In this document: piece after piece, positions 49,700 to 58,967 of the stretch
How the letters are laid out: each line of letters opens with the position of its first letter
Position numbering within the stretch: position 1 is the first letter of the stretch
Translations under genes and position numbers: made by a program
The notes under the pieces: generated by a model
Database searches by the model: none
Told to the model about the DNA's origin: nothing
The model's input: only the letters and a program-made list of their open reading frames with translations
From: Gordonia terrae
GTDB lineage: Bacteria; Actinomycetota; Actinomycetes; Mycobacteriales; Mycobacteriaceae
Direction: 5' to 3'
Assembly: GCF_001698225.1 (NCBI RefSeq)
Contig: NZ_CP016594.1
Coordinates: 3,410,001-3,474,000, forward strand
Length of the DNA: 64,000 nt

Positions 49700-51682
49700 T
49701 CACCGGCGACCCGCGCCACGGGCATTCGCTCCGCTCCCCGCGCCGCGCACATACGGTCCGCTCGCTCCGCCCCCGGCGCCGCGCGGATGTGGCCCGCTCG
49801 CTCCGCTCCCGGCGCCGCGGACATACGGCCCGCTCGCTCCGCTCCCGGCGCCGCGGACATTCGGCCCGCTCGCTCCGCTCCCGGCGCCGCGCGCACTCCG
49901 CCCGCTCCCCCGATACCCGACACCGTAGTCGACGCCGCCGCGCGGAGTCGGCCCAGGTCGGGCCCGCCCCGTCGGACCGCCGGCACGGCCGGTGGCCGTC
50001 GATCGGGCGCCCCAGGTCGTCGTGCCGCCTCGAGGAGCCGACCGGCGCGCTCGCCCATCGTCATGCGGGGCCTGCGTCGTCGTCGCGGCGCGCTTCCACG
50101 GCAGCGGGAACCGCCGGCGGGCTCGACCCGCGTCGGCCGACGGCGCACGTCCACTCGGCGGCCGGCGACGCGACGCCGGCCCTCGACCACCGTGGGCCGC
50201 GGCGGCCACGCGCGGCCCCCCGGCGCGACGCTGGTCCAGTCGGTCGCGCAGCGATTCAGCCCGCGTCTGCCGGTAGGCCACCGGCGTCGGGAGTCGCAAC
50301 CACCGCGCGACGCGGCTCGGCGATCCGCCGGTGAGCGTCGCCACCGCTTCGGGTTCGTGTCTGGCCGCGTTGGCGAGCAACCCCAGCATCGCGAGCACGG
50401 TCAGTGTCGACGTGCCGCCCGCCGAGACCAGCGGCAACTGGATTCCGGTCACCGGCAGCAGTCCGATGACGTAGCCGATGTTGATGAAGGCCTGCGCGAT
50501 GATCAGCACCGTGATGGTCGCCGACATCAGGCGCAGGAACGGATCGGTCGAACGGTGCGCGATCCGGAACCCGATGTAGGCGAGGACGACGAAGAGGAAC
50601 ACGACCATGAGGCCGCCGAGAAGCCCGAGCTCTTCGCCGATGATCGCGAAGATGAAGTCGTTGTGTGCGTTCGGCAGATAGTTCCACTTGGCGCTGGACT
50701 GGCCGAGACCCACGCCGAAGACCCCGCCGTTAGCCAGTGCGTAGGTCGCCTGGCGGGCCTGGTAGCCGGCGCCCTGCGGGTCGTCGACGTTGCCGAGGAA
50801 GCTCATCACACGCTGGGACCGGTACCCCTCGGCGAGGGCGAGGATCACGGCCAGCACGATGCCGGACACCGCGAACGAGGCGAAGACCTTGATCGGCAGA
50901 CCCGCGAACCACAGCAGCGCACCGACGATGATCGCGATGGTGATGGTCGTCGAGAGGTTCGGTTCGAGGATGATCAGCAGGCAGACGACCATGGCCACCG
51001 GGACGAGCGGCACCAGCAGCTCGCGCAGCGAGGCGTTGTCGCGCCGGCGCGAGGCGAGCAGATGCGCGCCCCAGATGCACAGCGCGACCTTGACCAGCTC
51101 GGACGGCTGCACCGACAGGCCGTAGATGACGAACCAGCGTCGTGCGCCCTGACTGAGCGTGCCGACGCCGGGAATGAGGACCAGCGCCAGCAGCACGACC
51201 GCGACGAACATCGCGGGGGCGGCGAACCGGCGGAGCAGCCGTACCGGCACGCGCAGCATCAGATAGAACACCACGAGGCCGAGCAGGGCGAAGATCACCT
51301 GGGTGGTGAACAGTCCATACGCCGACCCCTCTTTGGAGTAGCCCTCGACCGACGATGCCGAGAGAACCATCACCAGTCCGAATGCGGTGAGCAGGAACGA
51401 CATCGTGAGGATGAGCTGATACGACGCGAGAGGCCGGGCCAGCAGGTTGCGGATAGCGTCGAGGACGATAGCCGGGATCGACGCGGCGGTCGCGGCCGCC
51501 GCACCCGTGGACCGGCCCCGCGCCCCGCTCGTCGCCGAACTGCTGCCTGCCGCGCGCCCGGTACCCGGTCGATCGGCCTTGTCACCCGTGCCGGGGTCGA
51601 CGTCCTCGACGCCGGCGGCACCGGATGTGTCGTCGGCGGGTTCGTCGTCCGGGGCCGGGGTCCGGCTGCCCATCGGACTCAC
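49700..51682 (-). CDS. ftsW: SEDS glycosyltransferase FtsW with repeat-rich C-terminal tail
   Basis: 660 aa, about 120 longer than usual. A disordered N-terminal tail of about 65 residues is followed by ten helices with the SEDS landmarks GARRWFVIYGLSVQPSELVK, VDDPQGAGYQARQATYALAN and QLPLVSAGGTSTLTVLAMLG. It polymerises septal glycan with FtsI. From about residue 480 the tail is Arg/Gly/Ala-rich, and residues 598-660 are tandem 12-residue repeats (RGAGSGASGPYV type). The GTG start overlaps the murD stop (GTGA). Confidence 0.94.
   Translation of the reverse strand: MSPMGSRTPAPDDEPADDTSGAAGVEDVDPGTGDKADRPGTGRAAGSSSATSGARGRSTGAAAATAASIPAIVLDAIRNLLARPLASYQLILTMSFLLTAFGLVMVLSASSVEGYSKEGSAYGLFTTQVIFALLGLVVFYLMLRVPVRLLRRFAAPAMFVAVVLLALVLIPGVGTLSQGARRWFVIYGLSVQPSELVKVALCIWGAHLLASRRRDNASLRELLVPLVPVAMVVCLLIILEPNLSTTITIAIIVGALLWFAGLPIKVFASFAVSGIVLAVILALAEGYRSQRVMSFLGNVDDPQGAGYQARQATYALANGGVFGVGLGQSSAKWNYLPNAHNDFIFAIIGEELGLLGGLMVVFLFVVLAYIGFRIAHRSTDPFLRLMSATITVLIIAQAFINIGYVIGLLPVTGIQLPLVSAGGTSTLTVLAMLGLLANAARHEPEAVATLTGGSPSRVARWLRLPTPVAYRQTRAESLRDRLDQRRAGGPRVAAAAHGGRGPASRRRPPSGRAPSADAGRARRRFPLPWKRAATTTQAPHDDGRARRSAPRGGTTTWGARSTATGRAGGPTGRARPGPTPRGGVDYGVGYRGSGRSARGAGSGASGPNVRGAGSGASGPYVRGAGSGASGPHPRGAGGGASGPYVRGAGSGANARGAGRR
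49748..49891. repeat. Four tandem 36-base repeats in the 3' end of ftsW
   Basis: Four full units of 36 bases, continuing as partial units to 49703. The shared core on the plus strand is CTCGCTCCGCTCCCGGCGC. They encode RGAGSGASGPNV, RGAGSGASGPYV, RGAGSGASGPHP and RGAGGGASGPYV. There are no unique spacers between units, so this is a coding minisatellite, not a CRISPR array. Confidence 0.9.
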
Positions 51683-53277
51683 CGTCCGGCGCGGGGCGAG
51701 CCGGCGATCCGGCGTGCGGCAGCGGCGAAGGCGTCCCCGCGCGCACCGTAACCGGCGAACATGTCCAACGAGGCCGCCGCGGGGGCGAGCAGCACGGCGT
51801 CGGGGGCGGGTGAGCTCGCGACGGCGAACGCCCAGGCCTCCTCGACGGCCCGGTCCATGACCGCGACCGACGCCGAGGAGCCCGAACCCGGGCGATCGGA
51901 TGCTGAGGCTTGGGGACCAGCCTGTCCCGGACGATGCACGTTCACCGTGTCATCGTCTCCTGTGAATACTGTGACTGTTGGGACTTCTGGGGCGTGTCGC
52001 GCGATCGCCTCGATCACAAGGTCGCGGTCGCGCCCGATCGCGACCACGCCGACGAGCCGAGCTCGCACCGCGGTCAGCATCTCGTCCATCGACGCGCCCT
52101 TGAGCAGACCGCCCGCGATCAGCACGACTCGCTCGAAGGCGGCCACCGCGGCCTGCGCGGCATGCGGATTGGTCGCCTTCGAGTCGTCGACGAAGGCCAC
52201 CCCGTCCCGGGACGCGACGACCTCACCGCGATGACCGGCCGGACGGAACGCCGCCAGCCCGGCCCGGATCGCGTCGGGTCCGATGCCGGCCGCGAGCGCC
52301 AGGGCCGAGGCGGCCAGAGCGTCGGCAACACCCGACGGCCCGGCCGGTCGCACCGCGTCGGCGTCGAACAGCCGGCCGGCGTCGAAGGCGCGATCGGTCA
52401 ACCGGCCGTTCTCGACACCGAGCTGCCCGGGCTGCGGCTCGGACAGGGTGAAGCCGATGCGCCGGCCCGCGGCGGGCAGCCCGGACGCGACCGGATCGTC
52501 GAGGCCGACGACACCCACCGCACCGCGCAGGGCTCCCGCCTTGGCGAGCGCGTACGCGTCGAATGTTCCGTGCCAGTCGAGGTGGTCGTCGGCGACGTTG
52601 AGCACCACCCCGGCATCCGGACGGACCGAGGGCGCCCAGTGCAGCTGGAACGACGACAACTCGGCGCAGAGCACATCCACTCGCGGATCGGCCTGCATCG
52701 CATCGAGCACCGGGAGACCGATGTTGCCGCAGGCAGCGCCCGCGCGACCCGCGGCCTCGACGATCCCGGCGAGCATCGAGGTGGTCGTCGTCTTGCCGTT
52801 TGTGCCGGTCACCACGAGCCAGGTGCGAGGTTCGCCGAGGAGTCCTGCCGCGTCGACGCGCCAGGCGAGTTCGACCTCGCCCCAGACCGGTACGCCGCTG
52901 TCGGTCGCCGCCCGCACCAGATGGTGGGTGGGCGCGAAGCCGGGCGAGACGATGACCACCGCGGCGGTCGCCATCCGTGCGGGGTCGGCGAGCAGATCCG
53001 CGACGGCAATCGGCTCGACCCCCCGCGAGGCCAGTTCCGCGACCCCGGGGACCGCACCGGCCGCGGTCTCTCGATCGGCCGGGGACGCATCGCGGCCGGC
53101 GAAGCGATCGTCGGCCAGAAGCACATCGGCGCCGAGCGTGACGAGGAATCGGGTGGCGGACAGACCGGCGGTCCCCGCGCCGCCGACCACCACGATCCGG
53201 CCGGCCAGCTCGCGCGGGTCGGGTCCCGAAGGCTCCGAGCTCATCGGTTCCGGATCCCGCACCGGGCGATCAGCCAT
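51679..53277 (-). CDS. murD: UDP-N-acetylmuramoylalanine--D-glutamate ligase MurD
   Basis: 532 aa. Adds D-Glu. The N-domain reads [20 protein letters not shown], the ATP loop [20 protein letters not shown], and [20 protein letters not shown] lies in the C-domain. Within the C-domain, at about residues 430-468, there is a Ser/Gly/Pro/Ala-rich insertion ([20 protein letters not shown]); the codons just before it (ACA, GTA, CAT) are less GC-rich than elsewhere. The ATG at 53277 overlaps the mraY stop by 8 bases; an ATG 11 codons in is possible. Confidence 0.94.
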   Translation of the reverse strand: MADRPVRDPEPMSSEPSGPDPRELAGRIVVVGGAGTAGLSATRFLVTLGADVLLADDRFAGRDASPADRETAAGAVPGVAELASRGVEPIAVADLLADPARMATAAVVIVSPGFAPTHHLVRAATDSGVPVWGEVELAWRVDAAGLLGEPRTWLVVTGTNGKTTTTSMLAGIVEAAGRAGAACGNIGLPVLDAMQADPRVDVLCAELSSFQLHWAPSVRPDAGVVLNVADDHLDWHGTFDAYALAKAGALRGAVGVVGLDDPVASGLPAAGRRIGFTLSEPQPGQLGVENGRLTDRAFDAGRLFDADAVRPAGPSGVADALAASALALAAGIGPDAIRAGLAAFRPAGHRGEVVASRDGVAFVDDSKATNPHAAQAAVAAFERVVLIAGGLLKGASMDEMLTAVRARLVGVVAIGRDRDLVIEAIARHAPEVPTVTVFTGDDDTVNVHRPGQAGPQASASDRPGSGSSASVAVMDRAVEEAWAFAVASSPAPDAVLLAPAAASLDMFAGYGARGDAFAAAARRIAGSPRAGR

Positions 53278-54367
53278 TGGTGGTGAGGAACTCGCCGTAG
53301 AACAGCGACAGACCGAGGGCGCACGCGATGGCGGTGAGCAACCAGAACCTGATGATCACCGTGGTCTCGGCCCAGCCGCCGAGTTCGAAGTGATGGTGGA
53401 AGGGCGCCATCCGGAACACGCGTCGTCCGGTCGTCCGGAAGAAGGCGATCTGGATCACCACCGACATGATCTCGGCTACGAACAGTGCGCCGATGACGAC
53501 CGCGAGCAGCTCGGTCCGCGTGGTGATGGACAGGCCGGCGAGCATTCCGCCGAGGGCCAGCGAGCCGGTGTCCCCCATGAAGATCTTGGCCGGAGCCGCG
53601 TTCCACCAGAGGAAGCCCAGGCATGCGCCGCCGCCGGCCACCGCGATCAGCGCGAGGTCCAGCGGGTCGCGCACCTGGTAGCACCCCGTGGGGATCTCGC
53701 TGGGCGGCTTGGCGCCACCCGCACAGGCGTTGACGAACTGGAAGAACGTGACCAGGACGTAGGAGCCCAGGACCATCGCCATCGAGCCGGCCGCCAGGCC
53801 GTCGAGTCCGTCGGTGAAGTTCACCGCGTTCGACCACGCCGCGACGACGAGCCAGCAGAAGACCACGAACACCACCGAACCGAGCGTGATCGCGTCGATG
53901 TCGCGGACGTAGGACAGGTTCGTGCTCGCCGGCGTGTACCCGTAGTCGTTGCGGAACTGCAGCACCAGGATGCCGAAGAGGATGGCGGCGATGAACTGGC
54001 CGATCGACTTCGCGGTCTTGTTCAGACCGAGGTTGCGATGCTTGCGGATCTTGATGATGTCGTCGAGGAACCCGACGACGCCCAGCGCGGTCGCCAGGCC
54101 GAGGACGAGCAGGCCGGACGCGGTGGGCCCGTTCCCGGCGTCGGTGAACACCCCGATGAGATGGGCACCGAAGTAACCCGCCCACAGCGCGGCGAGGATC
54201 GCGACACCACCCATCGACGGGGTACCGCGTTTGGTCTGGTGACTCTGCGGACCCTCGACCCGGATCTCCTGCCCGAATCCCTGCCGGGAGAAGACCTTGA
54301 TCAGGATCGGCGTCAACAGGATCGACACCGCGATCGCGATCGCGCCCGCGAGGAGTATCTGTGTCAC
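53270..54367 (-). CDS. mraY: Phospho-MurNAc-pentapeptide transferase MraY
   Basis: 365 aa, ten helices. Transfers phospho-MurNAc-pentapeptide to undecaprenyl phosphate, making lipid I. Motifs: [72 protein letters not shown] and [15 protein letters not shown]. The GTG at 54367 starts the homology and overlaps the stop of the small upstream ORF (GTGA); the longer frame has no MraY similarity. Its substrate must come from a complete MurF, which is not encoded here. Confidence 0.96.
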   Translation of the reverse strand: MTQILLAGAIAIAVSILLTPILIKVFSRQGFGQEIRVEGPQSHQTKRGTPSMGGVAILAALWAGYFGAHLIGVFTDAGNGPTASGLLVLGLATALGVVGFLDDIIKIRKHRNLGLNKTAKSIGQFIAAILFGILVLQFRNDYGYTPASTNLSYVRDIDAITLGSVVFVVFCWLVVAAWSNAVNFTDGLDGLAAGSMAMVLGSYVLVTFFQFVNACAGGAKPPSEIPTGCYQVRDPLDLALIAVAGGGACLGFLWWNAAPAKIFMGDTGSLALGGMLAGLSITTRTELLAVVIGALFVAEIMSVVIQIAFFRTTGRRVFRMAPFHHHFELGGWAETTVIIRFWLLTAIACALGLSLFYGEFLTTNG

Positions 54368-54495
54368 CGCGTTGCCCCCGCATCCTCTCCGTACCCGACC
54401 GGAATTCTGTCCTCGACCACGATCGTTCCCCCGAACCCGTCCTGTGCCCCGCGCCGGTACGGCATCGCCGTCCCGATGGTTGTCCCGCCGTTCAT
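54364..54495 (-). CDS. 43-codon ORF between the murF-like gene and mraY
   Basis: The ATG at 54495 overlaps the stop of the murF-like gene (ATGA), and its own stop overlaps the mraY start (GTGA). The product begins [20 protein letters not shown] and ends [16 protein letters not shown]; there is no membrane helix and no family I recognise. It may be a real small protein or may only serve to carry ribosomes into mraY. It could also be the far end of a decayed murF whose frame changed. Confidence 0.45.
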   Translation of the reverse strand: MNGGTTIGTAMPYRRGAQDGFGGTIVVEDRIPVGYGEDAGATR

Positions 54496-54977
54496 GGCGC
54501 CGACTCCTCGCCGGTCGCCGCAACGACGACCTGCCATCCCCCGTGCTCCGACCACGCGGAGACCACCGCGTCGAGATCGGCGGTGGCCGTCGCCAGCAGG
54601 ATCACGTCGCCGGCGGCGGGACGCCAGTCCGGGTCGGTGTCGGCAAGACCGGCGGCCTCGTCGGCCGATGCGACGATGCGGGCCTCGTCGCCCCAGGAAC
54701 CCTCCATGACAGCGCCCTGATGCAGTGCGTGCACGGACCGCGAGTCGCCTACGCAGAGAGTCTTGTCGACGGCCAGCCGGACCGCCAGACGACCCAGCAG
54801 ATCGTGTTCGACGACGCGCTGGTTCTCGGTCAGCCCCGCCGGCGAGGCGAGTTCGGCGATCACCGCCCAGGTGCGGCCCGCCCCGGCGGATTCGGCGAGG
54901 CGCCGGAGCAGCAGACGGGCGTCGTCGACCGACACCGGCGGGTTCCCACGGATCACCGTGACCGACGGCGTCGTCAT
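54492..54977 (-). CDS. MurF C-terminal-domain-only protein (truncated murF)
   Basis: 161 aa in the place where murF should be. The sequence aligns only with the last Mur ligase domain: [80 protein letters not shown]. Both the N-terminal substrate domain and the central ATPase domain (GTNGKT loop) are missing, so it cannot be a D-Ala-D-Ala-adding ligase by itself. It is not a simple frameshift: the ATG overlaps the murE stop in an ATGA, leaving no room for the missing 300 residues. The clean frame and coupled junctions argue that it is translated. It may be a remnant, a regulatory domain, or a partner of a full MurF encoded elsewhere. Confidence 0.8.
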   Translation of the reverse strand: MTTPSVTVIRGNPPVSVDDARLLLRRLAESAGAGRTWAVIAELASPAGLTENQRVVEHDLLGRLAVRLAVDKTLCVGDSRSVHALHQGAVMEGSWGDEARIVASADEAAGLADTDPDWRPAAGDVILLATATADLDAVVSAWSEHGGWQVVVAATGEESAP

Positions 54978-56647
54978 GACCGGTCCCCGGTTGCCGAATC
55001 CGGGGTCCCGGGGGTCGACTCCTGTGCCCGGGACTCCTGCACACGGGACTCCAACGCATGGGCGACGACCTCGCGGTCGTCGAAGGGATGCTTCACGCCG
55101 TCGATCTCCTGACCTGCCTCGTGTCCCTTGCCCGCGACCAGCACGATGTCACCGGGCTTCGCCCAGCCGATCGCCGCCTCGATCGCCGCGGCCCGGTCGC
55201 CGATCTCCCGGATCGGTTCGGCACCCCGGGGGCGTTGCGTCTCCGGCACCGCGCGGGCCCCGGCGAGCACCTCGGCGCGGATCGCACCGGGGTCCTCGGT
55301 ACGCGGGTTGTCGTCGGTGACGACGACGAGCTCGGCGCCGCGCGCGGCGGCCTCCCCCATCAGCGGACGCTTCCCGGTGTCGCGGTCGCCGCCGGCGCCG
55401 ATGACGATGGCGACCCGTCCGGTCGACTGGCCGCGCAGGGTTGTCAGCACGGCATCGACCGCGCCCGGTTTGTGGGCATAGTCGACGAGCGCCAGGAAGG
55501 GCTGCCCGCGGTCGATGCGCTGCAGGCGTCCCGGCACGCTCACCGACGCGACCGCCTCGAGCGCGGTCGGCACCGGCACCCCCGCGGCGTGCGCGACGGC
55601 GACGGCGAGGAGCCCGTTGGCCACGTTGTACCGGCCGGGCAGCGGGATGCGGAGCTCGTGGTCGCCGTCCGGCTCGGCGAACGGTGTACGCGACGAACCG
55701 TCGGCCTCGAGCGACGACTCACCCGCGTGCCAGTGGGCCGGCGTCGGCCCGGTGGACACCAGGACCGGCTGCAGATGGGCGGCCTCGCCCGGCCGCCGGG
55801 CGAGCTCGGCCATCCGCCGACCCCACTCGTCGTCGACGCACACGACCGCCCGGACCGCATGGGTCGGGGCGGACGGGACGAACAGCTGCGCCTTCGCATC
55901 GAAGTAGGCGCGCATCGTCTGGTGGAAATCGAGGTGGTCCTGCGAGAGGTTGGTGAAGGCGCCGATCGCGAAATGCGCACCGTCGACGCGACCGAGGGCC
56001 AGCGCGTGACTCGACACCTCCATCACCACGATGTCGACGCCGTCCTCGAGCATCGCCGCGAGCAGGGCCTGGAGGGTCGGTGCCTCCGGCGTGGTCAGCG
56101 AACTCGGTTGTGCGATGCCGTTCACCCGCGTCTCGACGGTGCCGATCAGGCCGACGGAGTGGCCGGCGGCCAGCAGGGCGGCTTCGATCAGGTAGGACGT
56201 CGTGGTCTTGCCCGACGTGCCGGTGATGCCGATCAGCTTGAGCCGTTGTGACGGGTTGCCGTAGACGCGCGCACTGACATTGCCGAGGACCGTGCGCGGA
56301 GTGGGATGGATGAGGACCGCCACGGCGGTCTCCGGCGGCAGCACGCGAGCGAGTTCGGCCCGGCCGGCCGGATCGGTGAGGATCGCCGACGCACCGGCCG
56401 CCACGGCCTGGTCGGCGAACCGGGCGCCATGGGTGCTCGACCCGGGCAGCGCGGCGAACAGATCACCGGGCCGCACCTCCTGTGCACGCAGGGTGACGCC
56501 GGTGACGTCCGTCTCGGCGTCTGCGCCACCGACGAGGTCGAGTCTGGCGCCGGTGGCGGTGGACAGCACCGACACGGGTGTCGGTGTGACCTGCCGGGGA
56601 CGGATCGGTCCACCACTGCGGTCCGGTGATCGTCGACGAGACGCCAT
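54974..56647 (-). CDS. murE: UDP-MurNAc-tripeptide synthetase MurE (meso-diaminopimelate adding)
   Basis: 557 aa, all three Mur ligase domains. The ATP loop is IGITGTSGKTTTSYLIEAAL; YFDAKAQLF holds the carbamylated lysine; VVTDDNPRTEDPGAIRAEV has the DNPR motif of diaminopimelate-type enzymes; AGKGHEAGQ is near the C-terminus. The start at 56647 has GAGGAG 6 bases upstream; the frame continues 29 codons further but that part is a short repeat. The stop overlaps the murF-like gene start. Confidence 0.94.
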   Translation of the reverse strand: MASRRRSPDRSGGPIRPRQVTPTPVSVLSTATGARLDLVGGADAETDVTGVTLRAQEVRPGDLFAALPGSSTHGARFADQAVAAGASAILTDPAGRAELARVLPPETAVAVLIHPTPRTVLGNVSARVYGNPSQRLKLIGITGTSGKTTTSYLIEAALLAAGHSVGLIGTVETRVNGIAQPSSLTTPEAPTLQALLAAMLEDGVDIVVMEVSSHALALGRVDGAHFAIGAFTNLSQDHLDFHQTMRAYFDAKAQLFVPSAPTHAVRAVVCVDDEWGRRMAELARRPGEAAHLQPVLVSTGPTPAHWHAGESSLEADGSSRTPFAEPDGDHELRIPLPGRYNVANGLLAVAVAHAAGVPVPTALEAVASVSVPGRLQRIDRGQPFLALVDYAHKPGAVDAVLTTLRGQSTGRVAIVIGAGGDRDTGKRPLMGEAAARGAELVVVTDDNPRTEDPGAIRAEVLAGARAVPETQRPRGAEPIREIGDRAAAIEAAIGWAKPGDIVLVAGKGHEAGQEIDGVKHPFDDREVVAHALESRVQESRAQESTPGTPDSATGDRS

Positions 56648-56675
56648 CGGTGCTCCTCGCCTCCTCGGTCTTCTC

Positions 56676-56705
56676 TCGGGGTTTCTGGTCTCGGGGTTTC
56701 TGGTC
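56676..56705. repeat. Short tandem repeat upstream of murE
   Basis: TCGGGGTTTCTGGTC is present twice in tandem and begins a third time. It lies 29-58 bases before the murE start, within the 286-base spacer to ftsI, which otherwise shows no gene. Confidence 0.7.
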
Positions 56706-56933
56706 TCGGGCGGGCGGTCCGCCTGCGCGGGCAAGTACTGGTCGTGCGGGGCGGATCCGTGCGGGGTCGGATCGGACGTCGGATCGGGGCGGGCCGCTGG
56801 GCGCGTCGACCCCTCTCCGGGCGGCGCAGAATCGCACTCACGATACCGGCCCGCCCGGACAGGTCCGGCACACGGTGCGCCACGGCGACACCTGCCGGAT
56901 CGAGCGACCGGCCGGCGGGCGACGCCGTACGGC

Positions 56934-58859
56934 CTACCGCGCGGTCAGGGTCAGTCGCGGCGTCGGAGCCGACAGCGGCACCTGGGCGCGCTGGAGCATC
57001 CACGAGGTGATGGTCGAGAACAGCGGTGCCGCCGACTGACCGCCCGATCCGTCAGAACTGCGACGCGGGTTGTCGAGCATGATCCCGACGACGTAGCGCG
57101 GGTTGTCGGCGGGCGCGATCCCCGCGAAGGTGATGTTGTACCGCGAGTTCGAGTAGCACCCACACGCCGGATCGACCTGCTGGGCGGTGCCGGTCTTCCC
57201 GCTCACCTGATAGCCGTCGACCGCCGCCTTGGTCCCGGTGCCCTGCTGTTCACCCGTCGGATCGTCCTGGACCACCGACCGGAACATGTCCCGGACGGTG
57301 CGGGCGGTCGACTCGCTCACGACGCGGACCGGCTGGGGTCGCGCCCGGTCGTCGGGTGCCGACCCGTCGCGCTGTTCGGAGGACAGAATCCGTGGCGGGA
57401 TGCGCAGTCCGTCGTTGGCGATCGCCTGGTACATCGCGGTCATCTGCAACAGGGACATCGAAAGCCCCTGTCCGATGGGCAGGTTGGCGAACGAGCCACC
57501 CGACCACTGGCTCAGCGCGGGCACCTCGCCCGCGCTCTCCGCGGGCAGGCCCACCCCGGTTCGCTGACCGAGACCGAACTTCTTCACCATGTCGGCGAAG
57601 CGCTCCTCGCCGATGCGCTGCGCGAGCATCAGGGTGCCGACGTTCGAGGACTTACCGAAGATGCCGGTGGTGGTGTACGGCTCGACACCGTGTGGCCACG
57701 CATCACGCACGGTCACGCCGGCCATCCGGATGCTCCCGGGAACCTGGTGGACGGTGTCGGGCTTGGTGATCCCATACTCGACGGCGGCCGCGGCCGCGAT
57801 GAGCTTGTTGACCGAACCCGGCTCGAACGGCGAGGTGACGGCCGGGTTGCCCAGGTCGGCGTCCGGCTGCTCGGACAGCGGGACCGACGCGTTGAAGGTC
57901 CCGTCGTTCGCCATCGCCAGCACCTCGCCGGTCCGCGCGTCCAGCACGACCGCGGAGGCCCCCTGCGCGCCGGAAGCCTGCTTGGCCTTCATGATCTGGC
58001 TCTGGACGAACCACTGGATGTCGGAGTCGAGGGTGAGGCGCACCGTGGCGCCGTTGAGCGCCGGGTGCACGTTGCGCATGCTGCCGGGGATGACCGCGCC
58101 GTCCGACCCGCGGTCATAGGTCCGCGAACCGTCGGTTCCGGACAGGATCGAGTCCAGCGACGCCTCCAGTCCGATGAGGCCGTTGCCGTCGTAGTTGACG
58201 TCGCCGACCACGTTCGCGGCCAGTGACCCGCCCGGGTAGAGGCGGATGCTCTGCGGGTCGGCGCCGACCTCGGGGAACTCCTCGGTGATCCGCGACGCGA
58301 CGTCGGGGCTCACCGACCGGGCGAGGTACACGAAGGTGTCCTCGCCGGTGACCTTGGCGAGCAGATCCTCTTCGCTGATCGAACCGCCGAGGGCCACCGA
58401 CACGCCCTTGGCGATCTCCTTCAGCCTCGTGTCGACGTCGGGCAGGGCCGGATTCTTGCGATGCTCCTCGTCGATCGTCTTGCGAACGGCCTTGGGCAAG
58501 AACGTCAACGACCTGGCTTCGTCGGTGTAGGCGAGCGGGCGCCCGTTGCGATCGAGGATCGCTCCGCGCTTGGCGGTCAGGACCTGGGTGTACTCGCGCT
58601 GCTGCGCGGCCTCGGCGGAGATCGACCCCGCCTGCACCGTGTGCACGACGATCATCTTGACCGCGACGGCGAGAACGACGAGCAGCACCAGCACGCCGGC
58701 CGCGCGCGCACGGAAGACGAAGCTCTGCGGGCCCCGGCCGTTCCGCTTGCCGGTCCCCGGCCGCTTCGGCCCTCCCGACCCCGCGGCCGGCCCTCCACCG
58801 GGGCGACGTCCCGGTCGTGACGGCCCGGCGCCGAGCCGCTCGAAGGTCGCACGTGTCAT
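56934..58859 (-). CDS. ftsI: Septal penicillin-binding protein FtsI (PbpB, class B PBP3)
   Basis: 641 aa transpeptidase that crosslinks septal peptidoglycan with FtsW. A disordered N-terminus and one helix (VLVLLVVLAVAVKMIVVHTV) lead to the PBP dimerisation domain (GAILDRNGRPLAYTDEARSL). The active site is FEPGSVNKLIAAA (Ser349, SxxK), FGKSSNVGTL (SxN) and QVSGKTGTAQQV (KTG). Start: ATG 58859, with TTG 58868 three codons earlier possible; neither has a clear ribosome-binding site. It lies 108 bases after the ftsL-like gene. Confidence 0.95.
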   Translation of the reverse strand: MTRATFERLGAGPSRPGRRPGGGPAAGSGGPKRPGTGKRNGRGPQSFVFRARAAGVLVLLVVLAVAVKMIVVHTVQAGSISAEAAQQREYTQVLTAKRGAILDRNGRPLAYTDEARSLTFLPKAVRKTIDEEHRKNPALPDVDTRLKEIAKGVSVALGGSISEEDLLAKVTGEDTFVYLARSVSPDVASRITEEFPEVGADPQSIRLYPGGSLAANVVGDVNYDGNGLIGLEASLDSILSGTDGSRTYDRGSDGAVIPGSMRNVHPALNGATVRLTLDSDIQWFVQSQIMKAKQASGAQGASAVVLDARTGEVLAMANDGTFNASVPLSEQPDADLGNPAVTSPFEPGSVNKLIAAAAAVEYGITKPDTVHQVPGSIRMAGVTVRDAWPHGVEPYTTTGIFGKSSNVGTLMLAQRIGEERFADMVKKFGLGQRTGVGLPAESAGEVPALSQWSGGSFANLPIGQGLSMSLLQMTAMYQAIANDGLRIPPRILSSEQRDGSAPDDRARPQPVRVVSESTARTVRDMFRSVVQDDPTGEQQGTGTKAAVDGYQVSGKTGTAQQVDPACGCYSNSRYNITFAGIAPADNPRYVVGIMLDNPRRSSDGSGGQSAAPLFSTITSWMLQRAQVPLSAPTPRLTLTAR

Positions 58860-58967
58860 GGTCGTCAATTGTTCACCGCTTCAACGTCGTTACACCGGAT
58901 TTGATCCCGGCGGGTTGGAGATGACGCCGGAGACCCAGCCCACGTTGTGGGCCGGGACACCGATGAC

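Noticed and set aside
49748..49891. CRISPR array
   Set aside because: The 36-base units are contiguous without unique spacers and are coding in ftsW; no cas genes are present.
52283..54709. 808-codon plus-strand ORF opposite murD and mraY
   Set aside because: Composition typical of a reverse-frame shadow; the minus-strand genes are certain.
54492..54977. murF read as a frameshifted full-length gene
   Set aside because: murE is complete and ends at 54974 in an ATGA with this gene, so there is no DNA for the first two MurF domains in any frame.
54364..55059. 231-codon minus-strand frame containing the 43-codon ORF
   Set aside because: The part above 54495 is a shadow of the murF-like gene and murE; only the 43-codon end fits the overlap pattern.
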